Below, one piece after another: positions 1 through 15,200 of a stretch of 64,000 nt of DNA. The notes under the pieces were generated by a model. It did no database searches. It was given only the letters and a program-made list of their open reading frames with translations, and was not told where the DNA came from. Each line of letters begins with the position of its first letter. The stretch's first letter is position 1. Location of the stretch: NCBI GenBank assembly GCA_001600175.1, contig BCJC01000005.1, forward strand, positions 1,964,471 to 2,028,470, in the 5' to 3' direction. The position numbers and the translations under genes were made by a program. This DNA comes from Erythrobasidium yunnanense. Lineage: Eukaryota > Basidiomycota > Cystobasidiomycetes > Erythrobasidiales > Erythrobasidiaceae.

Positions 1-91
1 GTTCTTGGGACAAGGATGTATGCACAGGCATCGTCAACTCCTGGGCATGGCTGAATAGTTTCGATCGAAGGGGAGTCATGCGTCTATCTAG

Positions 92-1053
92 CCGCATTCT
101 GGGATCCTGCCACGAAGCCTGAATACATGCCTTCGGCATTTGCACTTAAGCTGGCTGTGGACAGATCGCGGCTATACGTTCCAGAGACCGGCTGGCGGTC
201 ACTTGAAGATCTGCAAGAAGCCTTCCTGCAGCAGCACGAGTTCGCGAGCCGCATACAGCATCCACTCATAGCGAGAGTATTCAGCGAAGTCACGCCTCAA
301 GGGCAAAGATGCTACGAGCATGTCAGTGAAGCTGGCTTGCTGTCTCTCGCGAGGCTGCAGGAACTAGTGGGAAGTGGTGAAGCGGTGCAACAAGGAATTT
401 CAGAAGGACTTGCAGTCCTTCATGACTACGAAGTACATGAAGGAATCATCGATAAAGCACGCAGCGGTGCTCTCCCCTTCGCAATGGTCAAATACCTCGC
501 TGCTCAGCTCGTCACCGTGATGGACTTCCTGCATCAGAGCGATCAGTTTTGGGGCGATCCGACGCAGAATAACATTATCATAATGTCCGACTTCAGCATA
601 AGGATTATCGATATGCATACATCCAAAGGTAATCCAAACCACAAGAAGCGGGATATCGAAATGCTTGCTGGACTGCTCTATAACCTGACAGTAGGTATAT
701 CGTCCATATCTTCAGACAGTGCTAGCTGAATGTACTTACTTCGCCAGACTGGCGATCCCGATTTCCTCTGTAAGGATTCGGACTGGCTCTCGGCTCGCTT
801 TCAAGAGCAGCATGCAGAGCGCCCTCTGTTCTATGACCTGCTCAAGAAGTTGCTGGCCGAACGCAGTTGCGCAAGCATCCGCTCGCATCCGTTCTGGTCC
901 GCTGATACCGAGGCGGCTGGCGTAGACATGGCGACGCCGTGTGCAGAAAATATGTCTAAAGCTTTGCAGGAGCTGAAGGTTGCTGCCTGTAAGAGTGTGG
1001 ATGGAAGAGTGAGGGACGCCTTGACGGCTTTAGGGATCCGATATTTTTCCTAG
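92..1053 (+). CDS. degenerate protein kinase (pseudokinase), 5' partial
   Basis: Two exons are visible, about 92-690 and 748-1053, with a 57-nt intron (gtaggt...gccag) that keeps frame. The product has a kinase-like order, including a segment 'WGDPTQNNIIIMSDFSIRII' at the place of the catalytic loop and DFG region. The HRDxxxxN motif is reduced to xGDxxxN, and DFG is replaced by IDM, so phosphotransfer is doubtful. No Gly-rich loop is evident in the visible part. The first ATG is at 127, but the frame stays open upstream to a 3' splice-like TAG at 89-91, and a coding-looking stretch runs from the window edge. The true start is therefore probably outside the window. The C-terminal part ends with a helix-rich stretch of no known type. 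Identification as a kinase fold is moderate; loss of catalytic residues is read directly. Confidence 0.55.
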
Positions 1054-1194
1054 ACAGCATCGGCTTGTGCATTATTTCATGCTAGAGCGGGAAAGGTTCT
1101 TCCAGGGTGATGTCTACATTCGCAAAGTCAGCAAATACACCCTAAGCAGAGAGTCCTGTTTTGTGTCGTATCGATCTTAGAATGAGTAAAGCCG

Positions 1195-3058
1195 ATGACC
1201 TCCATCAGACTTGAGCATCTGCAACTTGAAGGCAGTCCTAATGAGATACGGCGCTCTGGCAGCACATCTTCGCGGCAGTCTGCGCTGCTCCCCGCAGACC
1301 GCGGTAAGGCTGCATATCAGTTCCTATTGGCTTCCTTCCTCCTGGAGGTCTTCATATGGGGCTATGCATATTCCTTTACTACGACTCTGCTCTATCTGGA
1401 GGTGAGTAGGCAAGGCCAATGGATTGAAGGTCGCCGGCTATCGCTTTCGAGACCCGTCTCTGACCTTCCCTTTGCAGACACACGAGCCATGGAGCAGAGA
1501 GAGCACGACTCTACTAGCAGCAGTAGGCACTACACAACTCGGCTTGCAGTTCATTTTGCCGTATGCCGTAAAGTGTCGTCTCGCAATCTGGCCGATCCAT
1601 GGCTGAGAATCCTTGCGTTCCTAGAAGCGCTGTGATTTTCTTCTTTGCAAGACATCCTGAATGGATCAGAGCCGCTCTCTGGACCAGTATGGTCATTAGC
1701 TGCGCCAGTCAATTGGTCGCAAGTTGGGCGACAAAGGTGATGGAAACTACGCGTGCTTCGCAGCGGCTGTCACTTCTTGACTAAGGCTCACACACTGTCT
1801 CAGATTTGGCAGCTCATTGTCCTGCAAGGAGTCCTGTCTGGATCCGCCAATGCTGTCATCTTTACTCCAGTGTTCTACTGGCTAAGCCAGTGGTGGATGG
1901 TCAGACGCAGTACAGCTTACGGCTTAATATGTTCTGGTTAGTCTTATCCATTTTGAAGAGCTGCATTGCTCTGACAAACGGTTTCATTTTCCCTTAGGTA
2001 TCGGCATTGGAGGTTTCGCCTTTCCATTCATGCTCAATACCATTTTGGACAGCTACGGTTACGCTTGGCTATGTCGCATCTGGGCAATCACCACAGCTTG
2101 CGTCTTTTCGTTGGCGATATACATGCTAAAGCCGCGAATTCCTGCCGTACAGCCTGCGGTGGGACGGAGGGCCTGGCTTGTTTTCGATAGAAGCATTTTC
2201 CGAAGCTCTATCTTCTGGCTCATGGTATGTTAGACCATCTACTTAGGGTTCGGTCAGCTGATGACAAAATACCATGTTCAGGGATGGTCAACGCTGCTTG
2301 CTGGCTTTGGCTACATGCCCGTCGCACTGTATCTACCTATATACTCAGCTTCCATCACGGATTCTGTAGTCCAACAGAATCTAGTGCTCGCTATCTTCAG
2401 CCTCGTCGCTGCGTTTGGCTCGGCCTTTGCAGGCATTCTTGCAGACCGTTCCTATTCGTTCACTGTCCTCTTCTGTGGATTGGCTGGTACTATTCTTGGC
2501 CTGTCCGCCTGGGGCACGGCAGACAACCTCGTCAAGGTCTACATCTTCGCCATCTTCTTCGCTTTGACGGGACAAATGGGATCGTAAGTCTGTGGAAGCT
2601 TAAGATTAACTGCATACAGCTCACCATTCGACAAAACGCAACGTACAGAAGCTGGGGAGCTGCCGCTAAAGATATTGCAGGAGCAAATCCAAATACCGCG
2701 ACCGTAATCTTCTGCCTGTTCTCGGCGATACGAGGGGTTGCAACTATTGTCACACCTCTATTCAGCAAAGCCCTGTATGACGAGAGCCAACGTAGCACTG
2801 TGTAAGCTTTTTCCTTAACTAGTTTACATTGCAAACTCAACTGAACATACATTCGGTCCTCTTCATTCGTCAGACAGGGCTGGGGCTCTCATGGCTTCGA
2901 AAATATGATAATCTTCGGTATGTCCATCTTGAAGGGTAGAGCTCGAACAGTTCTAATCACGCGCTACCATATGCTCTCATCCAGTCGGCAGCGCATCCTT
3001 GCTTTCTGCCATGGGTGGCCTGGCAATGCAGCTGTTACTTCGGTACTTTACTTCGTAG
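1195..3058 (+). CDS. MFS transporter, monocarboxylate-permease-like
   Basis: About nine exons joined by GT-AG introns encode a polytopic membrane protein. The N-terminus is hydrophilic, then the first helix holds FLLEVFIWGYAYSF, the position where fungal monocarboxylate/MCH-type permeases have an IWG motif. Later helices include LIVLQGVLSGSANAVIF, FPFMLNTILDSYGYAW, and a second half starting with GFGYMPVALYLPIYSAS and LVLAIFSLVAAFGSAFAGIL(AD), which resembles the MFS 'GxLADR' loop. The last exon reads VGSASLLSAMGGLAMQLLLR and stops at 3056-3058. The likely substrate is a monocarboxylate or related small organic acid carried across the plasma or an organelle membrane; the substrate is inferred from family only. 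The start was chosen as the first ATG whose frame leads into helix 1; the ATG at 1182 reaches a stop quickly. Confidence 0.75.
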
Positions 3059-3140
3059 CCCACAGGCTTTCAGCCGTAGGAAGGCTAGCCAAAGCCTCTT
3101 GTACATGGTTCCCTTTGGCTCCGCTGGCCTCCCCCTAGCC

Positions 3141-4337
3141 TCATGTGAGCTCTGTAAGCCCGGCGAAGTAGCTGTGTAATTTTCTCCTCGTCATACTGAC
3201 CATTTGGATCCCGTCCATTTCCTCCATCGTTGCCTCATCTGGCCAACTCCCTTCAGCCCATATGATCTTGCGGAGAGACGGATAATACGATTTGTCTCTC
3301 AGCTTGTGGAGCAAAATCGCGCTTCTCACATCGATCTGCGATCCGCCCAAAACCCTGAGCCGGGGAGCCTCGATTTTCTTCAGTATGTTCGGCATAAAGG
3401 CCTGCTCAAAGGCCTTCTGTCCACTATCCTTCGACTCCACTACAAGTGCCAGATACTTCAAGGCTGGAAACTGCAGTGTCTCCTCCATATCCATTTCCTT
3501 GTCTTCGTTACCCCGGTAGAAGAGTAGCTCAAGCGTGTCTGAATGCCGCTTCGCTGCTCCCAAGAAGGCTTTCAGAGTCATATGCTTGCAGCTGTCTGTG
3601 CTTAAGCTCCGGATAGTAGAGCCTTCCGTCATACCAAAGAGGGTCGCCGCGTCAATCGAGCAATGCGACAGGGAGAGAGACGTGACTTCAGGCGCGTAGA
3701 TGGGGAGGAAGTGGTGTCTTGGAGAAAGGTCGAAGAGACGAAGAGGGGTTCGGAAGAGTGATAGATGGGTCACATAAGGCATGATCAACGGCTCATCGGG
3801 CGTAAAAACCGGATGACTGCCTTGCGCGCCGTACAGGGATAAATTCCGGATTTTCGAAGAAAATAGGATGCGTGAGATGGTTGCTAGCGTGCCAGGCGCG
3901 TTGCAATCGCCGAAGATCTCAAGGTTCTTCAAGTTCGGTAGATCCTGGATGGATGACTCCAGAACCTTGAGAGACTGCATTCTAGCGCCATTCCTATCTA
4001 TTCCTGCTTCGTGTGTCGAATGCAGAGCAAGTTGACACGACTTTGTCCATTGCCGGTGCTGTCGACACGTTGCCGGAAGTTGCTCTGAGAAGTCCTCGTT
4101 TGCGGGAGCAGCAAGACTGACTTGCCCGTAGAGATGTGGTAGACAGAACTGTCGCCAGAGCCTGCAGCAAAGACTAGCTTGTTCAAGGTCGGTTCCGGAC
4201 CCCGTCAAAGCCACGTGACTGAGGATATCCACGACCAGTTCTGGAGGGATGTAGGGTGGCATCGAAGGTGCTAGTCTTGCGACGCTTCCTTCTGTTGGCA
4301 GCTGCACAAGCTGGGATAGTGAATGCGCCAAGGCCAT
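3141..4337 (-). CDS. F-box protein
   Basis: A single exon of 398 aa. Residues about 27-75 form an F-box-like segment: YIPPELVVDILSHVAL, then CCRLWRQFCLPHLYGQVSL, the usual 'P.E....IL..V......C...W.....P.LY..V.L' spacing. The rest is made of short leucine-patterned repeats (for example LKNLEIFG, IRNLSLYG, VTSLSLSHCSID, IRSLSTDSCKHMTL) that look like irregular leucine-rich repeats. Such proteins usually act as substrate adaptors of SCF ubiquitin ligases by binding Skp1 through the F-box. No substrate can be read from the sequence. It lies convergent with the MFS gene, with an 82-bp gap. The ATG at 4335-4337 is followed by an Ala/Leu-rich leader of unknown role. Confidence 0.7.
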   Translation of the reverse strand: MALAHSLSQLVQLPTEGSVARLAPSMPPYIPPELVVDILSHVALTGSGTDLEQASLCCRLWRQFCLPHLYGQVSLAAPANEDFSEQLPATCRQHRQWTKSCQLALHSTHEAGIDRNGARMQSLKVLESSIQDLPNLKNLEIFGDCNAPGTLATISRILFSSKIRNLSLYGAQGSHPVFTPDEPLIMPYVTHLSLFRTPLRLFDLSPRHHFLPIYAPEVTSLSLSHCSIDAATLFGMTEGSTIRSLSTDSCKHMTLKAFLGAAKRHSDTLELLFYRGNEDKEMDMEETLQFPALKYLALVVESKDSGQKAFEQAFMPNILKKIEAPRLRVLGGSQIDVRSAILLHKLRDKSYYPSLRKIIWAEGSWPDEATMEEMDGIQMVSMTRRKLHSYFAGLTELT

Positions 4338-4613
4338 CCCCGGCCTTGCATTTTACAAGTGTCACTTGACCACCTGACGACCCAAAAGTACCATTTGTGC
4401 TCCGGATGTCGTCTTATTTTTGATTACAAAACGAACATAAGGCAACGCGTTCTATTATGTCTGCCAATATCCTACCTGGCGCCGTTCTAGCATTTCGTGC
4501 ATTCGATACCGTTCATACAGACAACAAGGATATCCTCTACGATGCATTGCAGTGCTGCGAACGAGCATTAGGTGATATTTGCGTAATATAGCGCTTGAAC
4601 CATATTCCGTCTA

Positions 4614-6084
4614 TTATGCGTGATCTTGGAGAGCCTCCTTCATCTCGGCCTCGAAGATGCGGTTCATGCCTTCAGGGTTGTCCAGGAAGACCCAGTGACC
4701 AGAATGGGGGTTAATGGTGACTGCGGAGCTTACTGATCAGCAAATATACTGCTCGACGGCATAACCACTTACCCTTCGTCCGACTCTTCATCAGCGGACT
4801 GGCATCGCTGCGGGACTTGAGCAAGGCAGCTGCATCTTTCCCGCCTTGCTTATCCATCCAGTCGCTGTCGCCGTAAATGAAAGTAACGGGGATGTTTGGG
4901 TTGAGCTGCTTGAAGCGATCCATTAGAGGGTATCGAGCGAAAGCACCCGGACTGAGGATATGGGCCAAGCAGTATTCACCGCTTCCTCGTTGGCCATAGA
5001 CGCCATAGAGATAGTCGAAAAGGTCTTTCTGGACTTCAGGCTCGAAGAGCGCGAACCGTCGGGCGGCATATCTCGACACTAGCTTGGGACCAGCAAAGGA
5101 CGACATGCGGACTATCGAGAAGGGAGAGACATTGGCTTCCCATAACTTCGTCCACCATGTATTCGGAGCTTTAGGCCGTTCGCCTTGTGGTTTCGGCTTG
5201 AATTCCGTCTGCTTGTCGGTGGAGGACTGCCTCGTGTCTAGCTGGTCCCTCTCAAACTCTTGATCCATAACTTCTTTTCTATCCTGTGTCGCGTGCGCCT
5301 GCTCCTCTTCCTCCGATGCGTAAGGGCTCCGCGGCACGCCGACCGGACTGACCAGCACAAGCTTGTTGACACGCTCCGGATACCGTAATGCGTATGCGGT
5401 AGATAAATACCCTCCCATACTGTGCCCGATCATCGTGAATTTCTGCAGTTTCTCGTTGACTGCGAACTGCTCGAATGAATCGACAAAGAAAGCTTCGGCC
5501 TTTTCGACTCTTTCATGTTGCCCTTGTTTGCTTTGAGGATCCTTAACCTTGATGCTTGGGAATTTGGGTCGCCCGCTGAGCCCCATGCCGAGCATGTCCA
5601 TAAAGTACATCCGAGTGTTTGGGAAGCCGCAGAGAGCTGGTAGATTCTGCCACCAGAACGAGTGCGCGCCGCCGTATCCATGTATCACAAGGAAAGCTTG
5701 CTCTCCAGGCTGCCTTTCCCTAGGTCCCACCTCCATAACGTTGAGATAGCTTTCTTTCGATGACGGGTCGAGCCGGATCTTGCGCATCCTCGCAACCTTA
5801 TCTGTAGCACTTCTTCCCTCTATACTCCCACTGAGTATTTGCCCATCATAGTCCAGGAGCGGTATGCCGGTGGCTTCCAGCCCACGCTTAGCGAGCGCAT
5901 TCTGAGCAGTGTGTCCAGCTGTAGGAGAGGTTGACCACCAATGTGAGAGAGATGCCTTTACAGTCGTCAGCACGTATAGCGAGTCAATGCTCGCTGACGA
6001 TCAACCTACTTTCCACGTGCTTGGAAATGGCAGCAACGCAGCAGCCGTAGATTCGTTCGCAGCCTCAGCAGGAGAGGCAGACAT
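4614..6084 (-). CDS. alpha/beta hydrolase, ABHD4/ABHD5/Cld1-type lipid hydrolase
   Basis: Three exons (6010-6084, 4773-5955, 4614-4720) give 454 aa. An open frame with a non-ATG start runs inside intron 1; the better start is the ATG at 6084, whose 25-codon exon splices in phase. Core motifs are FLVIHGYGGAHSFWWQNL (oxyanion HG), GMGLSGRP, the nucleophile elbow MIGHSMGGYLS with Ser present, VTFIYGDSDWMD with the acid, and in the last small exon SGHWVFLDNPEGMN. The last carries the catalytic His inside an HX4D pattern, typical of the ABHD4/ABHD5 branch that includes yeast cardiolipin deacylase Cld1. Unlike ABHD5, the nucleophile Ser is retained, so it should be a hydrolase of phospholipid or N-acyl phospholipid. 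The lid region (about residues 230-300) is a long charged, Glu- and Lys-rich insertion. Confidence 0.85.
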
Positions 6085-7028
6085 GGTAGAATAAGAGGTT
6101 GTGAAGGATCTAGAAGAGTATGAGCGAGCGAGGGCCAAAACGGACAGAGGAATAATCAGAGCTTTCAGGTGTTGCCGCTTGATTGCAGATCGCCAGGTAG
6201 CAGTTGCGAGAGCCAGGATGAAGGAGAGGAAGAACAGGAAGCCTTGCGATGTCGGCTTTTATAGAGAGCAAAGGCAAAGTGCTCTGCAAACGGTGATGAA
6301 CGGCAGTGCAAGCCGTGACGCGTGTCTTTTCTACTGGTCGGTGATAAGGAAAACGGCAGATTCTGTGGGAAAATGACAGATGCGAAAGCTTGCATACATA
6401 CTTAGCATACAACGATACTATCGCCGTAAGTAAGACGCCGTGAGCGGTAAGTCTGCCGATACAGAGAGAAATGTTATTGGCCTACTGTACCGCTGTCGCT
6501 TGGCTGGATCCTGCCTGCTACACAGCATCACTAGGATCGTTTACTTGTCAGTCATGTTGTTTCATGAAGCGCTGGTTTTGCAGGACGTAAAGTTTGAACA
6601 GAGCGACGATTATGGGCACAAATGTGATGATCGGCTTGCCGTAGAGTCTGCAGGTAGAAGAGACAGCAGCGTCAAAGAGTGCAAAAAATTAGTATGGCGC
6701 AGTTATCATGATTCGTTCTATAGCGGAGGGGAGTTTTGGTAGTTGGAGTATGAGTAGTAAGAAACGCAGACAGAGGCGCAGAGATGTGAAAACCAATATC
6801 AATATGTTAGTCTAGATAGTGATAAGCATCATACTTCATTCGTATGCTCTTAGAGGGTATTCATGCTTTTAAGCTGTTCTTGGACTACCGACATCCAGCT
6901 TGAAGTCGGGCCATGGTGTTCGCATAGCAAGGAACTAAGGTCGCCCTCGAAAACATCGTAGAATCGCGCAGTCTTCGAGAACCATCAGCCATCAGTGACC
7001 GCCCTTGTCGAGGTTACCCGCAATCAGC
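6085..7028. other. intergenic region between divergent lipid hydrolase and STE20
   Basis: This 944-bp stretch separates two divergent starts and probably holds both promoters and 5' leaders. Open frames on either strand are short and unlike real exons. I see no RNA gene, repeat or transposon in it. Confidence 0.5.
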
Positions 7029-10596
<3,568 letters not shown>

Positions 10597-10829
10597 TCTA
10601 CCTGCGATCAAACTTTCGTTCTTCCACCTCAATCGGGGCATCTGGCTTCGCTGTGTACTGGTGTATTAGTCTACTATGGGGATCTGTATGATTTAAACGA
10701 AAGCCTTCATCGGCCATCAGTCCGTACGTTCCAGGAAAAAATTGTCGTAACATAGCGCGTCCCGTCTTGGGCGCATTTTGCAAACGTCTATTAACGCACA
10801 ATCTCCTCCACAATGTGGGAGTTTACTGA

Positions 10830-11476
10830 ATGGTCGTTCAGCCTCCTGTCAGCATTTCCAGCTCCTCACGTTTATTCATTGAGCACGGAAACAATTCAAG
10901 CACGTCTGCGAAAACTTCAGTATACCGCCTGGAAGACTGGCACTATGGCTACCAATCCTCACATCAACGTCTAGACCGTGTAGGGCAGGACAACGGGACC
11001 GAGTGTGTAAGGGCGATGCCTTTGATATCATGGTCCCTTTGTCTGTGAAATTTCATCACTCTCGCTCCCACCTCTTGGCTCCTGACTATCCGCAGATCGA
11101 GCGGCACATATTAGATAATATCTCTGTCGCGACAAGCTCTGACAGAATGGCACACCGCGAGGATTACAGGACAGCACCGATTCCCAGTCAGCAGCCCTGT
11201 TTCGACGGCACCGAACAACACCGTTTCCATTCTAAATTCATCAAGAAATTCAAACCTTGGCCGAAACGCCCTGCAGTCCTGGGATATTTCGGCTTTTGCG
11301 GTACATGCCATCAGAAAGTAGGCATTCCCGCAAGCGAGTACCACTCCTCGCGAGCTCAAGAGCGCACCAATATGGAGCAGGCTATAAATCGGTACGAGGA
11401 GAAGATGGAGAGCAAGAGGCAAGCTTATAGGGAACGAGGTGGACACAGCCGAAAGAGTGGGAACGGTTCTCGATAG
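10830..11476 (+). CDS. hypothetical protein, two exons
   Basis: Exon 10830-11006 splices in phase to 11096-11476 (donor GTAAGG, acceptor ctatccgcag, with CTGAC shortly before it), giving about 186 aa. The second exon looks coding: it has FIKKFKPWPKRPAVLGYFGF, a CGTCHQKVG knuckle and a charged helix (NMEQAINRYEEKMESKRQAY). I do not recognise a family. The single CxxC is not enough to claim metal binding. An alternative first exon from the ATG at 10813 is also open but needs a poorer splice site. It lies 233 bp downstream of STE20 on the same strand. Existence as a gene is moderate; function unknown. Confidence 0.4.
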
Positions 11477-12241
11477 AAACGAGATTATGAGACGGACGTG
11501 GCTGTCGGCTTGTGTCTCCGTCGTCTGTTGAGGCGTGCGCAATGAAGGCCAGATGCCGCTTCACTCGAAACTTGGCGGGGTTATTGCTGCCTGCAGGTCC
11601 TGGACAAGGGATCGGCTGCAACATCCTCTTCTCTCGATGGCAGTCCTAATGCTTTCGTGGCCATGCGGCATACAGCTATCTTCGAGAGTACACAATTACC
11701 AGACTTGTCTTGTCAGCTACGAAACCCTTGACTACGCTGACGAGGCAGCACCAGAGAGTTGACCATCGCTCAGACCCTACAAGATTCGTTAATCGACAAG
11801 CTGACTCTTGCTCAGTCAGACTTTGACTGGCCGCCAAGCGAGAACAAAGCGAAGCAGCGAGTGATGAGGAGTCTCCGCGATACCGCTTCTAGCAGAATGC
11901 TTGATGTCCAACATTAGCATTTGCTAGAGTGCACAACTACGCGAACCGTGGAGAGTCTTTGAGAGTTGGGGGAGAGTTGAGCGGGAAAAGAAAAGGATGC
12001 TGGGAGCTCGAAGGCAAGTTGAAAAGCGAAGGATGCTCGGATGGAGGGTGATGACTTGAGCATCCGTGATTCTTGCAAGTCGATAGCCGTACACGCTCTT
12101 CTTCTCTGCTTGTTCTGTTTGCCGCTTGTATCTCTGCTGCCGCTCATCCCATCTACGCGCGACGCGTCTCTCTTGTTTCGACCACTCAGCAAACACAGCA
12201 AAGCTTCGACTTGTACTGGCTTGACAGCAAGCGACTGTACG
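11477..12241. other. upstream region of POL2
   Basis: This 765-bp stretch has no open frame I would call a gene. A frame-compatible ATG at 12041 would extend POL2 with a hydrophobic leader, which is unlikely for a nuclear polymerase; I treat that part as 5' leader. Confidence 0.4.
12162..12167. promoter_or_regulatory. possible MluI cell-cycle box (MCB)
   Basis: ACGCGT lies 75 bp before the chosen POL2 ATG, preceded by another CGCG. In yeasts the MBF factor binds this hexamer at genes for DNA replication. The hexamer occurs about as often in this window as chance predicts, so position is the only support. Confidence 0.3.
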
Positions 12242-15200
12242 ATGGCTCGAGGAGGAGTCGGCGGCCCTTACAGAGGGAAGCAGGGAGCAGTACATTTCAG
12301 AGGGAGAGGAAGAGGTGGATTCAAACCGCGAGGAGGAGGCAGAGGGAGCTACAACAATAACAACAGCAATTCATCAAGAAACAATACATCAGATGGCGCT
12401 AGTGGTGTAGTCCTGCAGACCGACGACGCCGGAACTCAGCGTGCGTTTTCCAACGAGCTTCATACGACACAGAGAAGTGGATCTGACACAGACTGGTCCG
12501 TATTCATAGTTGACGACACATTCGAGAACGCCAAAGTACGCGATGAGATTGACGAAAGACTCGGCTTCAAACGATGGGAGCATGGAAGCCCAAAGACTGG
12601 CTGGCTCGTCAACATGCACGCTGTCAGTCCCGATCCACGCGCAATCTTTTACTGTTCGCAAGATCTTATGAAGCTATGGTATAACTCTGCAGACCCTCAT
12701 CAAAGACGATACTTCACCGGGAGGACGCGCTGCCGTCGACTATTATTTCATCGAAGAAGATGGAGCCATGTTGTCGGTCGGAGCACTCTAGGATGCTGAA
12801 GATACATGCTGACATGATCTACGTAACGTTACAGCAAGAGCACAATTCTATACGAGCCATATTTCCTAATCGCATGCAAAGTAAGGGCACGCGTTTTCGC
12901 TGCTACTTCGCAAGCTGATGAAACACGCTTCCTATGCTTCATAGAAAGGAATGGAAGGACAAGTGGAAGAATGGCTGCTCAAGAAGTATGAAGAACAGAT
13001 CGTGCGGCTCGAACGGTCGCGGAAAGAGGATCTTAAGCTGGCAAGCTCTTCTTTACAATACCCTATGCCAGCTATGCTGATCATGTATCATATGTGTGAC
13101 TACAGCCCAACCATCTGCTCGGCTACAGGCGGACCTTCGTACAGCTCTTCTTCCGCAACTCGAATGACATGTACACAGTCCGACGCGACCTTCTCCCCAT
13201 CGTGCAGAAAAACATGGAGGCCCTCGATGCGATCGATGCGTATGCCGAAGTCGTGAATGGTGACGGGAATGGCGGAGCAGATGTCGAGATGGCATTCACG
13301 GATGAGTATGGGCAGATGGCTGAAGACGAAGATCAGGAGAGTGGATATGTCTCGAAAGCTTCGAGAGTCACGAGTGCGTCTACCCCGTCGGACCATATTA
13401 TCGATATTAGGGAATACGATATTCCATACTATCTACGCGTCGCTATCGACAAAGGTGCGTGCGAACACATCCCTTAGCATAGCAAGCTCATTGTTTCTGC
13501 GTTTATAGAGATCCGAGTAGGACTCTGGTACACCGTTACGAGCGAGAGCGGGGAGATCTCACTCAAGATTATTCGCGAGCGCGTTGAGCGAGCCGAACCC
13601 GTCGTGATGGCCTTCGATATCGAGACTACGAAAGCGCCCTTGAAATTCCCAGACAACCAAAATGACCAGATAATGATGATTTCATACATGATTGATGGAC
13701 AGGGTTATCTGATCACGAATAGGGAAATTGTTAGTGAGGATATTGAGGACTTTGAATATACACCAAAAGCGGAGTATGAGGGCCCATTTACCATCTTCAA
13801 CGAGGAGAATGAGGTATGGCCACATCCTTGTTATGCTCGTAGTGTGAAGCTGAACGTCTTGCAATCTTTCTACAGGCCGAGCTTATACGCCGCTTCTTCG
13901 AGCATTTCCGAGATGCGAAGCCTACAGTCATCGCGACCTACAACGGCGACTCTTTCGATTTCCCATTCGTCGAAGCACGCGCAACCATCTATGGAATCGA
14001 TATGCTTTCGGAAATAGGGTTCGCGAAAGATCGCGAAGGAGAATACAAGAGCAGGACGTGTGTCCATATGGACTGCTATAGATGGGTAAAAAGAGACTCG
14101 TACCTCCCGCAAGGAAGTCAGGGCTTGAAAGCTGTCACGGTCGCGAAATTGGGTTATAACCCTATTGAATTGGATCCGGAGCTCATGACGCCGTAAGTTT
14201 ATTACCGAAGGATTTCTACAGCGATGCTGATGGGATGTTTTCGTACTGTAAGATACGCCCAAGAACAGCCGCATATCCTCTCGCAGTATTCCGTCTCAGA
14301 CGCAGTAGCCACCTACTACCTCTACATGAAATACGTACATCCTTTCGTATTCTCACTCTGCAACATCATTCCTCTCAATCCGGACGAGGTCTTGCGAAAA
14401 GGGTCTGGAACACTATGCGAGACTCTGCTTATGGTGAGGACCGCACCGTAGTCAATGCTATGCTCTTAGCTGACTAGTCGATGACTGACGTAGGTCGAAG
14501 CCTATAGAGGCGAGATTATTATGCCAAATAGGCACGTAGAAGGCCAGTCCTCGATGTATGAAGGTCATCTGCTAGAATCGGAGACCTACGTCGGTGGACA
14601 CGTAGAAGCGCTCGAAGCTGGTGTCTTCCGAAGTGATATCCCAGTCGACTTCAAGGTGGCTCCAGAAGCGTGCCAGAAGGTGGGCTGCACTAAGCCGATC
14701 TCGAGGTTTCGTTGTTGACAGACCTGTCACACAGCTCATCGCCGATCTCGACCTCGCCCTACGATTTTCACTTACTGAAGAAGGCAAGATCTCGCTTGAC
14801 GATGTCGAGAACTATCAGCAAGTCAAAGATGACATCCAGCGCATGCTCGAAGAGCTTCGCGACAACCCTATCCGACTGGACACTCCCCTAATCTATCACT
14901 TGGATGTTGCAGCAATGTACCCTAATATCATGTTGTCAAACCGACTTCAACCGGATTCAGTAGTCACGGAAGCCGCTTGTGCAGCTTGCGACTACAACAG
15001 ACCAGGTAAGCAGTGCGATAGGAGGATGACCTGGGCATGGAGAGGAGAGTTCTTCCCTGCTAAGCTCGACGAATTCAAGATGGTCAAGAATGCCTTGGAA
15101 GGAGAGACGTTTCCACCATTATGGAAAGGCAAACCACCGCGCAAGTTCCAAGAGCTCAAGCCATCAGAGCAGACGACACTGCTGCACAAGCGCTTGGGCG

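Noticed and set aside
5430-5973. Start of the lipid hydrolase at the 5973 non-ATG codon
   Set aside because: That codon falls in an intron; an ATG at 6084 in a 25-codon exon splices in phase.
12041-12241. In-frame ATG extension of POL2 with a hydrophobic leader
   Set aside because: A signal-like leader does not fit a nuclear polymerase; the ATG at 12242 leads directly into the expected N-terminal region.
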